From: Tardiphaga sp.
GTDB lineage: Bacteria > Pseudomonadota > Alphaproteobacteria > Rhizobiales > Xanthobacteraceae
Assembly (NCBI GenBank): GCA_028290765.1
Contig: JAQGJF010000140.1
Location: 1-6,060, forward strand
Direction: 5' to 3'
Length of the DNA stretch: 6,060 bases
A model generated the notes under the pieces. The model was not told the origin of the DNA and did no database searches. It saw nothing but the letters and a program-made list of their open reading frames with translations. Each line of letters opens with the position of its first letter. Within the stretch, counting starts at the first letter, position 1. A program made the translations under genes and the position numbers. Positions 6,043 through 6,060 of the stretch are shown here, one piece after another.

Positions 6043-6060
6043 ATCAACACGCGCAAACGG

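Overview
The window looks like ordinary chromosomal DNA of a GC-rich alphaproteobacterium, most likely from the Bradyrhizobium/Rhodopseudomonas group. This is inferred from three things: strong G/C bias at third codon positions, a RegB/ActS-type redox sensor kinase, and an intracellular PHA depolymerase of the alphaproteobacterial type. Species cannot be fixed from the sequence alone. I see no tRNA, rRNA, CRISPR array, transposase, phage gene or attachment site.

Layout. The left half is read on the minus strand. An ATPase gene (2334-3128) and an ABC-2 permease gene (1507-2337) overlap by 4 bp (ATGA) and form a two-gene ABC exporter operon. After a 116-bp gap, in which a weak promoter can be proposed, comes an intracellular polyhydroxyalkanoate depolymerase gene, phaZ (65-1390). 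A 270-bp intergenic region (3129-3398) separates this block from a divergent plus-strand gene for a RegB/PrrB/ActS/RegS redox-responsive histidine kinase (3399-4721). This intergenic region holds a strong plus-strand terminator-like hairpin with a T-run, a nested pair of dyads, and a stretch resembling a dispersed repeat. The kinase gene converges on a minus-strand MFS transporter gene (4718-5962), and their stop codons overlap in the tetramer TTAG. Upstream of the MFS start, the last ~80 bases hold three closely packed inverted repeats with mutually exclusive pairings.

Function. Storage-polymer mobilisation (PhaZ) and redox sensing (RegB) both concern carbon and reductant balance when oxygen is limiting. 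That is only a thematic link; no shared operon or regulator is visible. The ABC exporter and the MFS permease have no substrate that can be read from sequence. The usual partner of the kinase, a RegA/ActR/RegR response regulator, is not inside the window.

There is no clear new multi-gene system here. The non-coding structures at 3182-3277 and 5973-6042 are the parts most worth a second look.
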